From contig CDMY01000318.1 of assembly GCA_001179505.1 (NCBI GenBank), forward strand, positions 1 through 64,000: DNA of 64,000 nt, in the 5' to 3' direction. A model generated the notes under the pieces. That model did no database searches, was not told the origin of the DNA, and worked only from the letters and a program-made list of their open reading frames with translations. This DNA is from Vitrella brassicaformis (lineage: Eukaryota; Sar; Vitrellaceae). Positions 35,120 through 47,543 of this stretch are shown here, in pieces. Position numbers and translations under genes: made by a program. Within the stretch, counting starts at the first letter, position 1; each line of letters starts with the position of its first letter.

Positions 35120-38100
35120 ATGCCGCCCGAATCGGTCAAGGTGCAGCTTGCTGACCTCCCCGGTGAGTCAAGGCACTGGGCGCTGCACCATGCTCGCAGC
35201 GGCCAAACGACATGCCTGCCTTCAAACGCCTTCTGTTGTCTGTCTGTCTGTCTCTGTGTCAGAGGGGGAGGAGGATCTGTTGGAGTACCTGAGTGACCGT
35301 GAGGAGTGCATTGAGGACTACGAGGATGAGGGCGAGAAGGAACACACATTCCCCAACACCGTCATGGGTCAGTCAGTGTGTCGCGTCACTCATTCACACA
35401 CCCGACACACGCGCATCATGTCTGTGTGTGTGTGTGTGTTGCAGTGGGTGGTGCGCCTTGTGTGGGTCCTGAGAAGCAGGAGAAGCTGCAGAAGATCGTG
35501 CTCAAGCTGTTCGAGCGGTTCGGGGAGGTCACCGAGTGCGAAATGATCACTGACGACAACAAGCAGGGACTCGGGTCAGCCACACACACACAGAGACAAA
35601 CAAACAGACAGACAGCCACCGACGCACGCACAGACAAACCGATGGATGGATGGATGGATGGATGGATGTGTGTGTCTGCCTGTCTGTCTGTGTGTGGCTT
35701 GTATAACAGATTTTTCTTTGTGACGTACTCATCGGCCGATGACGCCAAGCTGGCGTGCGACAACCTCAATGGCCACGCGCTCGACAGATCACACACATTC
35801 AAGGTCGGTCGGTCGGTCAGCCAGGATGGACAGGACACGAGTAGGTGTATCTCGTCGCTCCATCCTGTGGTGTCTTGTCTTTTGTTGTGTGGTGTAGGCG
35901 GTGATGCTCGACAACTACGACCAGATCATCACTCGCACCGAGGACTACAGACCGCCCCCTTCAGTGCCTTTCTTCGTCAGAGTGAGCCTGCCGACCGACG
36001 AAAGAAAGGGCACACAGGCAGGCAGGCCATGAAAGGTGCAGTGCGCCACTGTTCGTCTGTCTGCCTGTCTGTCTGTCTGTCTGTCATTCTCCTTCAGGAG
36101 CATCTGTGGTGGTGGCTCAACGACGAGCGTCAGAGGGAGCAGCTGCTGCTCAGATACGCCGTACGTCACAACACACACACACACGTCTCCCCACCCCCTA
36201 GACATCCTCTGTCTGCTGTCTGTGTGCGTCGGTCGGTCGGACAGGATGAGACGGAGATCTACTGGCACGACCCGGTTGAGCGTGCGCCGATGCTCGTCTA
36301 CAACGGGTCGCGGGAGCGCGCCAAGGGCAGCAAAGTCTGGACGGAGTTCCGCGCAATGTGGTCGCCAAGAGGCTCATACGTCACCACTTTCCACAGACCA
36401 GGTAGGTGCCTCCCACACCCACAATTGGATGGATGGATGGATGGATGGCACATTTTTCTGCCGCCGTCATAATACGCTGTCAGGTGTGGCGCTGTGGATG
36501 GGGGAAGGTTTCCGCAAGGCCATGAAGTACGAGCACAAGGAGGTCAAGCACCTGGAGTTTTCGCCAGACGAGGAGTACATCATCTCCTGGGACGGCACCC
36601 CTCACGCAGCCAAGTACGACAAGGCCGTCAAGATATTCCGCACACAAACCGGCGAAGTGCTGCGCTCATTCCCGGTGAGGGAGGGAGGGAGGGAGGGAGT
36701 CGAGGCAATGACCTCTCCTCCCATCCCAGCCAGACTGGCGAAATGGACGGCATATTGTGCTATCTTGTGCTGCTGTGTGCAGACGCCGATGGTTGCCCCG
36801 AAGGGCGGTGAGTTCCCCCACTTCCTGTGGTCGGCCGACAGCAAGTACTTCGCCAAGTGCAGCGACAAGGACATTCTCGGTGAGCAAAATGACCAACGGT
36901 TCCGACGCGGATTGTTCGTCTCTCTGCAATGTGCCTCTCTCCTCCTTCCTTTGCTGTGCAGTGTACGAGACGGCGACGATGAAGCCCCTCATGGTCGAGG
37001 GCAAGACCGCACCGCTCAAGTTCCCCGACGGACTCGACAGATTCGAATGGTACGGAGCAGAGCGCACAGACACACACACCCACGTCAGTCGCCACACACA
37101 CATCTTCCCCCTTCCCCCCCCCCCTCTCCCTCTGCTTGTGTGTGCAGGTCGCCGACCGACCCCGTGCTGTCCATCTGGACGCCCGAGCGCGGCAACAGCC
37201 CCGGCCGTCTGGTGCTGATCGAGATTCCGTCCCGTCGCGAGCTGGCCACCAAGAACGTCTTCCAGGTGCGTGACGCGCAGCTGCACTGGCAGAGCAGGGG
37301 CGACTACTTCTGCCTCAACGTCACCCGCACCAGCAAGAGCAAAAAGACCGGACACAACCAGCTCGAGATTTTCAGACTCAGGTACGTGTCAAGCAAAGGA
37401 GGGAGGGAGCCGTGGGGATTTGATGTGTGGGTTATTGTGGCTGTGGCTGTGGGTGCATCCGTGTGTGTGTGTGGTGGACAGGGAGAAGAATGTGCCGGTG
37501 GAGATGGTGTCGCTGCGCGAGAATTTGAAACTCTTCCAGTGGGAGAACTCAGGTCAGTTTCTGTGTGTGGTGGGTGGTGGTGGGTGTGTGGAAAGTCCTC
37601 TGATCTTCCTGTCCTGTGTGATCATATCTGTGTCCACAACAGGTAGTCGGTTTGCGGTGCTGCTGCAGGACGAGACGACCCACGCGCAAATGATCCGCTT
37701 CTACCAGATGAAGGGCAGGGGCAAAGGCACCTGCGAGGTGCGTCTGACAGACACAAACACTCACCTACACACTCTCCCTACAATCAGTCAGGTGGCCGGA
37801 ACACATAAAGGTGCTTTGCTATGTGTTTGTGTGTTGGTGCAGATCATCACATCGTTCGACATCTCGAGTCAGATCAACCAGGTCTACTGGTCGCCCCTCG
37901 GCACCCACTTCGTGCTGGCCTCACTGGGGTCTGACGGCACTCTCTTGTTCGGCAACCTCAGCGCAGACGGCAAACCTGACGTAAGGACGCAGGCGTACAT
38001 ACAAATCACAGACAGACATTGGCGGCAGCGGACGGACAGTATCCCTGTGCCTGTGTGTCTTGGTGTGTGTGTTCATTCAGATTGTGCACAAGGACGAGCA

Positions 38101-38265
38101 TTTCATGGTGAATGAGGTGATGTGGGACCCCACTGGGCGGTACGTCATCACTGCCGTGACCGTGCCCATGGTCTCGGGCGGCGCATCCGCATGGAGATAC
38201 AACATGGAAGCCGGGTGGGGTACACACGCTCACTACCAGCACACCAGCACACACACGTCCCTTCA

Positions 38266-38303
<38 letters not shown>

Positions 38304-39136
38304 TCAGGTTTGCCATCTGGTCGTTCCAGGGCCGTTTGCAGTACAAGGCGCAGAAGGAGCGGCTGTACCACGTGGCCTGGCGGCCCAGGCCTCCAGCGCT
38401 CGTGTCGCCCGAGAAGATCGACGAAGTCAAGAAAAACCTCAAGGAATACTCCAAGAAGTAAATACGATGACTGACTGACGGCACCATACCGTGTTGACCA
38501 CACACGGGCGGGATGTGGTGTGATGGATGCCCTCATCCAAGCCACATGTGTGTGTGTGTGTGTGTGTGTCAGCTATGACCGTATCGACGAAGAGTTGAAG
38601 CGGTCCAAGAGGGAAGAGTTCCAGGGGGCCAGGAAAGAAAAGGTGAGGGACCACAGACCGACCGACCCACCCACCGACGGCCGTCCATCGCGTCAATCTG
38701 TGTCGGTATCTGTGTGTGTGTGTGGTGTCACTGAAACAGATGGACGAGTTCCTCGAGATGCTCCGAGCCATGGACGACGCCAGGAAAGACCACGTAAGCA
38801 CACCATACAAGACACAGGCAGGCAGACAGACGCCACGGAAGATACACTAACGCTACACGGCCGCGTGTTCGTGTTGTGTTATACGGCAGCCGTCTTACGA
38901 CGACTGGGAGGACGGGTGGGACGATTTGGAGGACCAGATCGAGTGGGAGGAGATCGAGGAGCAGTTCGAAGAGGTAGGCACACACACACAAACACACACA
39001 CACACACACACATACGTCTGCCTGAGGCTGACGGGCCACTTGTTCCCTCCCTCTCTCTCTTTCTGTGTGTGTGTGTGTGTGTGTGTGGCGTGTGCAGGAG
39101 ATCGATTCCAAGATGGAGGTGGTCGCAGACTCATAA
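35120..39136 (+). CDS. EIF3B: Eukaryotic translation initiation factor 3 subunit B
   Basis: eIF3b is a core scaffold of the eIF3 complex on the 40S ribosome. From ATG 35120 the protein starts MPPESVKVQLADLP, then an acidic stretch, an RNA-recognition motif (LQKIVLKLFERFGEVTECE; FFFVTYSSADDAKLACDNLN across an intron), a linker with PPPSVPFFVREHLWWWLNDE, and a beta-propeller whose blades show GSYVTTFHRPGVALW, LEFSPDEEYIISWDG and FLWSADSKYFAKC, then QINQVYWSPLGTHFVLASLG and VMWDPTGRYVIT. The C-terminus has FAIWSFQGRLQYK, LYHVAWRPRP and an acidic helix that binds other eIF3 subunits (KNYDRIDEELKRSK, then EMLRAMDDARK and an acidic end). About 19 introns, several with CA-rich 5' and TG-rich 3' ends. 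The stop TAA is at 39134-39136. Order and length fit the family throughout. Confidence 0.95.
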
Positions 39137-39667
39137 TAATCGACCCTTTTTCAACGGCGGCGGCGCACATGTGCGCTGTTGCCCAGCCGTCTGTCCGTGT
39201 CGCGAGTATTCACTGATGGAGATGGAGATGGCGGTCTGTCCGTGCGGTGCGGTGCGGTGTGGTGTGGTGTGGTGCATGGTTCTCTGTTCCACGCTGAGGA
39301 CTGTGAGGACAGTGTCTCCTCGGCGTGTCCGTGACGTGGTGGTGCTTTAAGAAAGATGTTTCTGTCTACATGACCTAATGCGATGCCGTGCCTTGATTCA
39401 ATCACCTGCTCATCTCATACACACACCGAGGCGAGGCCGCAAACGTCTGTCTTTCAGCCTTGCAAGCATGCACAACCAAGACATCAACCTGCTACAGCAA
39501 GACTGAGACAAGACCTATCTACCCGTTAGTTCAGGAGCAAAGAAAGAAAGATACACTGCGTGGAAGCCACGCCAGGTGGCACGCAACCATTAGAGCGCAG
39601 CCAAACACGCGCGCAGGAACTCAGATAGCTGATCACGAGGTAGATAATTCGGCGTTCGCCCCACCCC
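39137..39667. other. Intergenic region between convergent genes
   Basis: A 531-bp interval with a GGTGTGGTGTGG tract near 39245-39273. No gene recognised. Confidence 0.6.
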
Positions 39668-41180
39668 TCACTGATCGACACTCTCAGTATCAGCTCTCGC
39701 CTCCTCCTCACGAGCATCGACCAGCCACTGCCCATCCTCTGTCCTGGCTGAATACACATTGACGACTCCCGTCCGGTATGCCAGGCCCTCTTGCTCTGGC
39801 AGCGGCGAATCCTCAGTTTCACTACCAAGCCAGCTGAGGAAAGCTTCAGAAACCGCCAGCCAGTCGCGAGATCCGTGGCGCTCTCCAAGGTGGACATGGT
39901 ATCCCTTGTTGGCTGGCCCCGCCATGACCAATTCGTTTTGATCCAGGTCGATGATATACTGATAGCGGGCTCTCGGAAGTGGAAGCCAGATGGATCTGGG
40001 GGCCCGGAAGGCGCTGCGGAAGAATCGATCTTCCAGGAGCCTGTCCAGTGGCCGGCCTGAGTCGCTCCCATAGTCATCGCGTCTTCGGAAGCCCCGAACC
40101 ACCCATCCATCGGTCGTCTCGACCACAACATTGCCCCGGAAGCGAGCGGCCAGTACGCAGAGAGGGGTGTTGTCTAGGTCAATCATGTCTGGCAGGAGCC
40201 GCCTATAGCGCTCCAGGGAGGGGTCGAAGGTGTACTCGCACCGCAGCTCGTCGAGGATCTGGCGACCGAGGCGGTCGGGCTCGCCATTCTTCTCCTGGCG
40301 AACCAGGACCGAGCTGTTCTGATAAACAAAGCCAAAGATAGCCGGTGTATCGGTGTCCTTCGGCCGCTTCTTCCCCCCGCTGCTGCGCTTTTTCTTGGTC
40401 GCTGGTGGGGCACCTTCGATCGGCTCCACCGTCGACCCTTCAGAGCTGAGGAACTCATCAGTGCTCTGGTTCTCAGAGGCACACATCGCCTTGCCCATTC
40501 TTCCCAGAACCTCCCAAGCTCCAGACGGCTCCTCTTTATCTCCCGTGAGTGCCTTGATATCATTCTGAGACAGACTCTTAAGGAACCCTGGGGGCTTCCT
40601 GTCTAAGACTTCCTCGTCCTCCTCCAAGTCTCCCATTGCCTCGACGATTTGAGTGAGGTTGCACTTCAGGATGTCCCCAAAGGTGATGTAACTCCACTGG
40701 CCGTATTTGTAGTAGATGAGTCTCTGTTTGTCCAGGTCGGCCCAATACCCATACTCGATGAAGACGCCATCTGGCGGGCCAGCATCGTGGTATCGCTCAC
40801 GGTGGAGGATGTCCTCGAGGGACACGTGGTCGATGCTTTCGTCCGGATCGTAGATGGACTGCAGCTTCCCCAGCTGACACACAAGACACAATGGACAGAC
40901 AGACACAAAGCAGCTACAACACTGCGTGCAGCGTGTACCTGGTCCTTCCATCTCTGCATGCTCCTGTCCTCCTCGAGGGCCGCTCTGACCTCCTTTAGGA
41001 CACTCTCACCCAGGCCTGGGAAGTTCGGGTATGCATCATATTGCTGATCGACATGCACACACAGACAAGACGGCACATTCGTGTCGAAACCACCCATGGC
41101 CTACCCGTTCCTTTGCTCACGTTGAATATGTTGTACGTTCTCGCCTGGAACCTGAAGCCAGCAAGGCCTCGAGTGCCCAT
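39668..41180 (-). CDS. Protein of unknown function, about 450 aa, three exons
   Basis: The likely start is ATG 41180 (MGTRGLAGFRFQARTYNIFN); exon 2 (about 41044-40940) has QYDAYPNFPGLGESVLKEVR and a charged helix, and a long exon 3 (from about 40874) runs to the TGA at 39668-39670. Exon 3 has an aromatic-rich segment (GVFIEYGYWADLDKQRLIYY then YGQWSYITFGDIL), an acidic linker, a Lys-rich KKKRSSGGKKRPK patch that could be a nuclear signal, and a C-terminal globular part with RYQYIIDLDQNELVMAG and WLAVSEAFLSWLGSE. An upstream in-frame region could extend the N-terminus. The final part has a weak SMI1/KNR4-like look that I would not rely on. No family recognised. Confidence 0.6.
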
Positions 41181-41518
41181 GGTTGTTGTGCATGTCCGCC
41201 GGCAGTGATTGGCGGCCACCCGGCGAAGCAAGAGGCCGCGAGAGTGATGATGACGATGATGTGTATGGGCGAAGCCAACACAGCCAGCGGTAAGGGCGTC
41301 GGCAACCCGGAGCGCATCTCCTGATGGAAGCCAGACCCTGAGGAAGAATAAAGGTGAAGAGCAGATGAGCCGGAAGATGAGCGAGAAGAGATACATGGTA
41401 AGCACTGCGCGTTGGCTGTTGCTAGGGCGTGGCGTCCGTTATCTTGTGCGCTGTAGAAAGTGGCAGGGATCGCTAGGGAGCTCGCAATTGTTGACTGCCA
41501 AAGCAGGTAGGGCTATGG
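41181..41518. other. Divergent upstream region
   Basis: A 338-bp interval between the unknown minus-strand gene and copy 2 of the DUF4864-like gene. Homology to copy 1 starts only at about 41508, so copy 2 has an upstream region unlike that of copy 1. Confidence 0.5.
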
Positions 41519-43410
41519 ATGGCCATTACACACCTACGGATAGGCAGCAGCTCCGCTTTCTGTTCCATCCGGCTCTTTGCATCGCTCACAATGCTGCTGA
41601 CGGTGGCGGGTATGCCTCACAGCCCAGCAACTGACTCATCGAAGGGGCTTCCACGGCCACACATGTTGTTCATCTCGCCCCGCTCGTTGCTGCGCTGCGA
41701 TCTGCTGCCCCAGGTCAGGCCGCACAAGAAACGACGAGCGGCTGCAGCTCTGGCCAATGAAGGCGGCGCGTCAGCCGATGGTGCAGCGATGGGAGAGGAC
41801 GGACAAGAAGATCTTGCTCTGCAACTCAGATCCGAAGTTGCCAAGAGAGGCCTGGACCCAGGTACCACAACCAGTGAGTGACAGAGGAAACCATGGCTGC
41901 CATCATGATGTCTGCGGTGTCTGTCTGTGTCGTTGGATCAGTTGGAGCGGTGGGCGAGAGAGGGCCAGCCGAGTTCACCTCGCCCCGTCGGCTCGTCGAG
42001 TACGTCATGCGGGCGCTCAGAGACCGACGTGACGCGGCCGACGATGCCGGCGTCAGGGAGGCGTTTCGATTCACCGCCAACCACGCGGGCCGCCAGACGC
42101 TCCATGGGGAGCCGTCGAGCGATGAACGAATGGATTGGACGCAGACGAGGATACTGGGAGGTGAGCAACGACCGTCCTGTGCGTGTGTGTGCATTCTTGA
42201 TCCAACTTATTTGGTGTCTGTCTGTGTGTCATGTGTCTGTCTGCAGGTCTGCCTGTGGGTCCCACGCTGACCTACGGGGCCTTCCGGCAAATGATCGAGA
42301 CGCTCTATCCATTCCTGATGGACTTCACCCGATACGAGGTCCGTCACGTCACATCGATGGATGCCCCCCACGCACCACACCTTTCTGTCCATGGTCACTC
42401 TGCAGATTATGGATCGGTCGACTTTGCTGTCCCCATCGAATGAGAGCGATGACGTGATGGTCTTCTTGGTCAAGGTCTGGGGCAGCCGGGCGGCGGCAGA
42501 CGAGCAGACTGGGCGGCGGGGGGATGGGCGGGATGAGAGGGGCAGGACCGTAGCCGTGCGGCTGGTCTACAACTGGGCCAGGTGGTGTTATCTCATTTAT
42601 CGCGTCGACGTCCTGGGCTAGGGGCGGGCTGTTCGGCTGTTTTATGTGACACTGTGTGTGTGTGTGTACAGTATGACAGGACAGAACAGCTAGCTGCGTA
42701 GATGGGCTGAAGACAGAAGCTGTTTGGTCGTTGTTCAGAAAGGCCTTGGAGACGACCATGGCGATGTCGGCGTCGTCGTGCCCATCTTCATGTTGGATGT
42801 GCGTGTTGCGGCCGCTGAAAACCTGAGATGGTGTGAATGAACAGATAGAGAAGCTGAATGAACGGCCGATAACCACAACCAGCCAACGCAGATAGATGCA
42901 CCCACCGGGATCAGTCAATGAATCATCTGTGTGTGACAGGGTCCCTGCGCACCGTGAGGTACTCGTCGGCTTCTTTGAGTCCCCAGCCTCATCCCAACCC
43001 CGTGCCGATGCCCGTGATGCGGAAGCTTCTCTGTATGTGCGTGGACGGCTTGAATGAACGGCCGAGGACATGCTGCATGGATGAACGAACGAATCATGGA
43101 TCATTCCTTCACTGATTCGGTCGGTCCGTCGGTCGCTTTTGTGTCTGTCTGCTGTCTGTCTGCCTCGCTAAGTGTCGCATCGATCGTCCCGCCTGCCAGC
43201 AGCCAAACACGTGCGGCAATGCAATCAACCCATGCGTGGAATCGATCCATCAAAGCACTGAGCCATCCATCCAGCCATGGAAACTACCGGACACACCCAT
43301 ACACTCACATGCATATAGGCAGGCACCACGGCCGGCCACAGCACGGAAACGCGCAAAAAAGGGGACGGCACGGAGGGTCTCTGTGTCTCTCTGTGTGTGT
43401 GGGTTGCGCT
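41508..43410. repeat. Segmental duplication, copy 2 (inverted relative to 10290-12012)
   Basis: It matches the reverse complement of 10290-12012 through the whole DUF4864-like gene and its downstream non-coding DNA, with scattered substitutions. An extra stretch around 42830-43050 is absent from copy 1. The downstream non-coding part overlaps the outer end of the CDK inverted duplication. Confidence 0.85.
41519..42621 (+). CDS. DUF4864/NTF2-like protein, probably organelle-targeted, copy 2
   Basis: It has the same four-exon structure as the copy at 10897-12006: a leader exon from ATG 41519 (or an internal ATG at about 41591), a second exon with FTSPRRLVEYVMRALRDRRD and DDAGVREAFRFTANH, a third with GPTLTYGAFRQMIETLYPF, and a last exon ending YNWARWCYLIYRVDVLG at the TAG in 42619-42621. 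Differences from copy 1 are scattered substitutions plus one extra Leu codon in the leader. Both copies keep open frames and splice sites, so both may be expressed. The neighbours differ: copy 1 abuts the polycystin-like gene, copy 2 lies near the CDK-like gene. Family assignment is motif-based and function is unknown. Confidence 0.6.
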
Positions 43411-44010
43411 GTCTGTCTGTTTGTCTTGTCGGTTAGTCTGTCCGTCCACTCACACACATCCCAGGCAGCCCACACACACCACCCCTCCCAGCACTGACTA
43501 GCTATCCCATCACTGCCCCTGTACGTCCTCAAGCTCAGTCAGAGAGCGGCCAAAGGTCAGACAGAGCGGCAATGAGGCAAGTAACTAGTGCTGGCAGAGG
43601 TGGTGTGGTGTGGTGTAGTGTGCGGGTGTGTGTGTGTTTGTCGGTTCGGCTCACCGTCTGCCAAAAAACAAAACCAATGATTGATAACCGCCCATCCACG
43701 CAATACCATCATGGGTGCGGTTCGTTATGTGTGTGGGTGTGTGTGATCAAAACAGATGCAGAGCTGCGCGCGTGTGGCTGACGTGTGTGTATGAGACCGC
43801 TCTCTCTCTCCCAAAAAGCAAAATCACTGAGAGAGACAATACCATACAATACCATACGAACGGACAGGCAGACGAGGCCACACAGCACAACAACAAACAC
43901 TCATACTCACCACAGCCAGGCGGCCACAGCATTCTCACACATACAGACACTCCCCCCTTCAACACGTCCATCTGTGTATATGTGTGTGGTGTGTGGTGTG
44001 TGTTGGTGCT
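42622..44010. other. Intergenic region between convergent genes, made of duplicated modules
   Basis: About 1.4 kb of non-coding DNA. The 42640-43410 part belongs to the segmental duplication shared with 10290-12012; 43430-43640 is an inverted copy of the dispersed module also at 3660-3900 and 58580-58800; and 43650-44010 matches 58176-58560 inverted. TG/CA tracts are frequent. No gene recognised. Confidence 0.65.
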
Positions 44011-44630
44011 CTATTTGGCGTGGCCGTCGCGGTCGCGCTTCTTGCCCTTGCCCTTGGACAGCTGGGCGTAATTGATAGGTTCCTGGCCGTTCTCCCGCTT
44101 CTCCTGCAGACGGGGCGACATCCGCACCCCCTCCCCCCCGCCCCCGGCAGCCTGGTTGTTGCCCTGTGTGGGGCCACGGCGGACACGGCGGCGCTTGGAG
44201 CCACTGCCACTGCCACCACCGCTAGCAGCAGCGGCGGCGGCGGCGGCCGGTGCCGGTCCGTCGTCGATGTCCATCTTGTCATCGTCGATGTCCATGTGGT
44301 CGTCGGGGATGCCGTAGTTGACCTCGGGGAAGGGCGGGTTCGGCGGCATCACGGGATACCCTACGTGGGATGGATGGATGAATGGAGAGAGAGAGAGAGA
44401 GAGAGAGGGGAAGAGGTGATGGGTGGGTGGTGGGTATCTCTCTCTCTCTCTGTGTCTCTCTGTATCTTTGTGTGTGGGCAAGGGGGGCAGGAGGGAGGGG
44501 GTTTGTGTCTCCTCTCTCTACCATACGTATACGTACCTTCAGGATAGTTGGCCTGCAACTCGCCCAGGAAGTGGTGGTACCTGCACACACAAACGACAAG
44601 AAGCAAAGAAGAGACGTGTCCATTCGTCCA

Positions 44631-44665
<35 letters not shown>

Positions 44666-47440
44666 CTGTGTGTCTGTGTCTGTGTGTGTTCTCCTTGGCC
44701 CACTTACTTTTTTTTTGTCAACGATGTCGAAGAAGGGGTGGTACAACGCCTGCACAGCCGTGATGCGACGGTCCGGCTGATACGGCAACATACTGAACAT
44801 CCACACACACAACCGCATCCACATCACACACATGACCCTCACCCCCGCTCCCCGCTCCCCAGCCCACCGAGTGATCAGATCCACCAGCAGTGAGTTGCGA
44901 TCCACATCGGTGCGGCCATAGGGATGGTACCCGGCGGCCTGGGAGATGGAGTCGTCGCTGCGGCGCAGCAGCGCCGTGATGCCGTCGCGCGGGTCGCGCA
45001 CAAACTTGGGGAAACTCTGCACACACACAGACACACAGACACACAGAGAGAGAGAGAGATGAATGAGTTGTGTTGTGTTGTGTTGTGTGTGTGTGTGAGG
45101 GGTGTGAGGGGCGCACATTGAAGTGGTCGGCGTAGGTGAACGCTTCGCTGCGCGGCCAGATGGCATTGGTGGGCGTGCCCAGGGTGTTGAGCATCTTCAT
45201 CAACGTCTCAAACTGACAAACATGTGGCAACACAGACACAGACAGACACACACACGTAAACACGGACAGATGGGCACACAGGCAGACAGGTGTGTGTGTG
45301 TGTGTGGTGTTTGGTTGTGCAGCGCACCTCAGTGTGGCCGTTGAAGGCCGGCATGCCGCTCGTCAACTCTATGAAGATGCACCCAGTGGACCTGACGACG
45401 GCACGTGACCCACACACATACACACACCATAGTGCACAGGTCTCCTCCCTCTCCCTCTCCCTCTCCCTCTCTCTGAGTGTTGTGTCGTTCGTCGGCTGAC
45501 CAGATGTCCAGGGCATAGGTGTACTTGAAGTCGGCCGGTCCCATGAACAACTCGGGCGGGCGATACCTGCACACACACCAACACACACAGAGAGAGAGAG
45601 AGAGAGAGACACTGCTGAATGCACTGTGCGATGCTCTGTATGTCTGTGTGTGGGGGGGGGGGGCTAATGGGTTGTGTGCTCACCACTGAGTGGCCACCTC
45701 GTGCGACATCAACTTATTCGGAATCGTCACCGTGCGGGCCAAACCTGAGTGAGGCACACACACACACATACACACAAACACACAGAGAGGGAGAGAGAGC
45801 AAAGAGGCCGAGTGGATGGATGGATGTGTGGGCGGATCTCTTGTGTGCGGTTACTGACCGAAGTCGGCGATTTTGACGATCCAGTTGTTGGTCATGAGGA
45901 TGTTCTGCGGTTTCAGGTCACGGTGGATGACTGCACACACACACACACACAGAGATACGTCAGAACATGGCTGTGGATGGAAGAGGGGTTGGTATGATGT
46001 GCGCCATAGTGCCAGGATGGCGTACGTCCTTTGCAGTGCATGTAGGCGATGCCGTTGAGTATCTGGTACATCACGCGGGCCAACTGCTCCAGCGTCGGCA
46101 CTGCACACACACCACAACACACAAACACATAGAAACCAACACATGAGCCCCTGCCCCTCTCCCTCTCCCTGTCCCATGTGTGTGTTGTCGTTGTGTGTGT
46201 GTGCGTACCTGTGTTCTTGGGGAGTAGTTTGTTGGGGTTCCAGTAGGGGTAGTTGATCTTGTTCTCCTTGGCACAGATGGTACGGAGGCGTCCGAGGTCG
46301 CCGGCCTCGCACAGCTCGAAGATGAGGTACACGATGGTGGCCATGGGGTCGGAGGGGTCCATGTCCACCTTGTGGAGGGTGACGATGTTCATGTGGCCCC
46401 TCAACGCCATCAACGCATTCACCTGGCACACACACACACACACACGGAAAGATGGGAGGGAGATGGGGAAGATGGTTGCTTTGTTGTGGTGGTCGGCTTG
46501 TGTGTGGGATTGCCAACGTGTGGTAGGCCTCACCTCGCGCATCGTGGTGGATTCTATGCCCTCGCCCCCATTCCACTTCCTCATCTGCACACAACAACGC
46601 ACCATATCACACCGCACCAAATGAACGGCGGGTGAGAGAGACGTCACCATGAGTTCCCCCAGGATGATCAGTCAGTGGCGTGGTCACCTTCTTGATGGCC
46701 AGTCGTGTGCCCTCGGGGACCTCCGTCAACGTGCGATTCGTCACGGCAGCTACGCAGCCATAGACACCTGCACACCAACAGAATACGCAGACAGAGGGAA
46801 AGAATGAAAAGGAGGTAGTACGTAATGGAAAGCCTCAAGAATATGCCAATGCATCAGCCACGCGTCCACGCACCCACACAGAGCAAAATGCACCATCCAT
46901 CCGACGCATTCCATCCCGCCTCCCTCAGTGCATCACGTCCCACGCCGTGTCTCACGCTTCCCCGGCTTCTCTCGCCCTCCCACTCGTCCCGCCAGCTCAC
47001 CTGATCCGAGCATTCGAGAAAAGTGGAAGTTTTGGACCACATAGGGGTCGTGCTCCATGGTCTCGGCGACTTGCGCCATCCTCAACAACCCAACGACTCG
47101 CAGAAACCTTCTCTACGGCCTTTTAGGCGGCTGGGGGCGATACTGATCAGACGGAAGGCACTGTGCATGCGAGTGGCGGCGTCTCGATCTACACGTGTTG
47201 GCCAACGCGTGAGGTCGGCTGAATCAATGTTACATACATATTATGTGCTAGATGATTCATGGTATGCTGATCAGGCAGCCAAACCCATAGGCCGAAAGAT
47301 GGGTCCTGCGTTTACATCACCATGGCTCCTGCGACCGTTATGCGGCCGTGCCAACAGGGACGTCAACCAGGAGGCAGGCCTCTGCTGGCCACGCGCACGA
47401 CTCAAAGGGGTCTGCAAACCTCCGAAGACGCAATTTGAGG
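43090..47440. repeat. Inverted duplication of the CDK locus, arm A
   Basis: Read in reverse complement, this arm aligns with 55505-59160: upstream non-coding DNA (to about 47440), the whole CDK gene with introns, and downstream DNA to about 43090. The arms are separated by about 8 kb of spacer holding four other genes. Main differences are a 767-bp deletion in arm B and small indels in microsatellites. Confidence 0.9.
44011..47079 (-). CDS. CDK-like protein kinase (CMGC), intact copy A
   Basis: From ATG 47079 the protein starts MAQVAETMEHDPYVVQNFHF. It has a glycine loop LGSGVYGCVAAV, a LAIKK lysine, an alpha-C helix ESTTMREVNALMALRG (the PSTAIRE position), a catalytic loop VIHRDLKPQN, ADFG, a P+1 loop VATQWYRPPELFMGP, a DIWSTGCIFIELTSG segment, and C-lobe exons with TLGTPTNAIWP and ITAVQALYHPFFDIV. 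All catalytic residues are present. An insertion before the catalytic loop (KENKINYPYWNPNKLL) recalls CDK8-type insertions, but I do not assign a subfamily. The C-terminal tail is acidic (DDHMDIDDDKMDIDDG), then Ala-rich, then basic (GSKRRRVRRG, a likely nuclear signal), ending GHAK at the TAG in 44011-44013. About 14 exons. A decayed inverted copy lies at 55879-58175. Confidence 0.88.
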
Positions 47441-47543
47441 CCATATCATCGACGATGTCAACTCGCACTGTTTGCATCAAACAGCCGGTTCGATATGCAT
47501 CATGGTCAACAAGTGTCATGCGACAAGCGCTAGCCCGTCTCCA
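47080..47543. other. Upstream region of CDK copy A, inner end of arm A
   Basis: 47080-47440 matches 55505-55878 in reverse complement and includes the shared upstream region of both CDK copies; the last 100 bp are not shared. No separate gene recognised. Confidence 0.6.
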
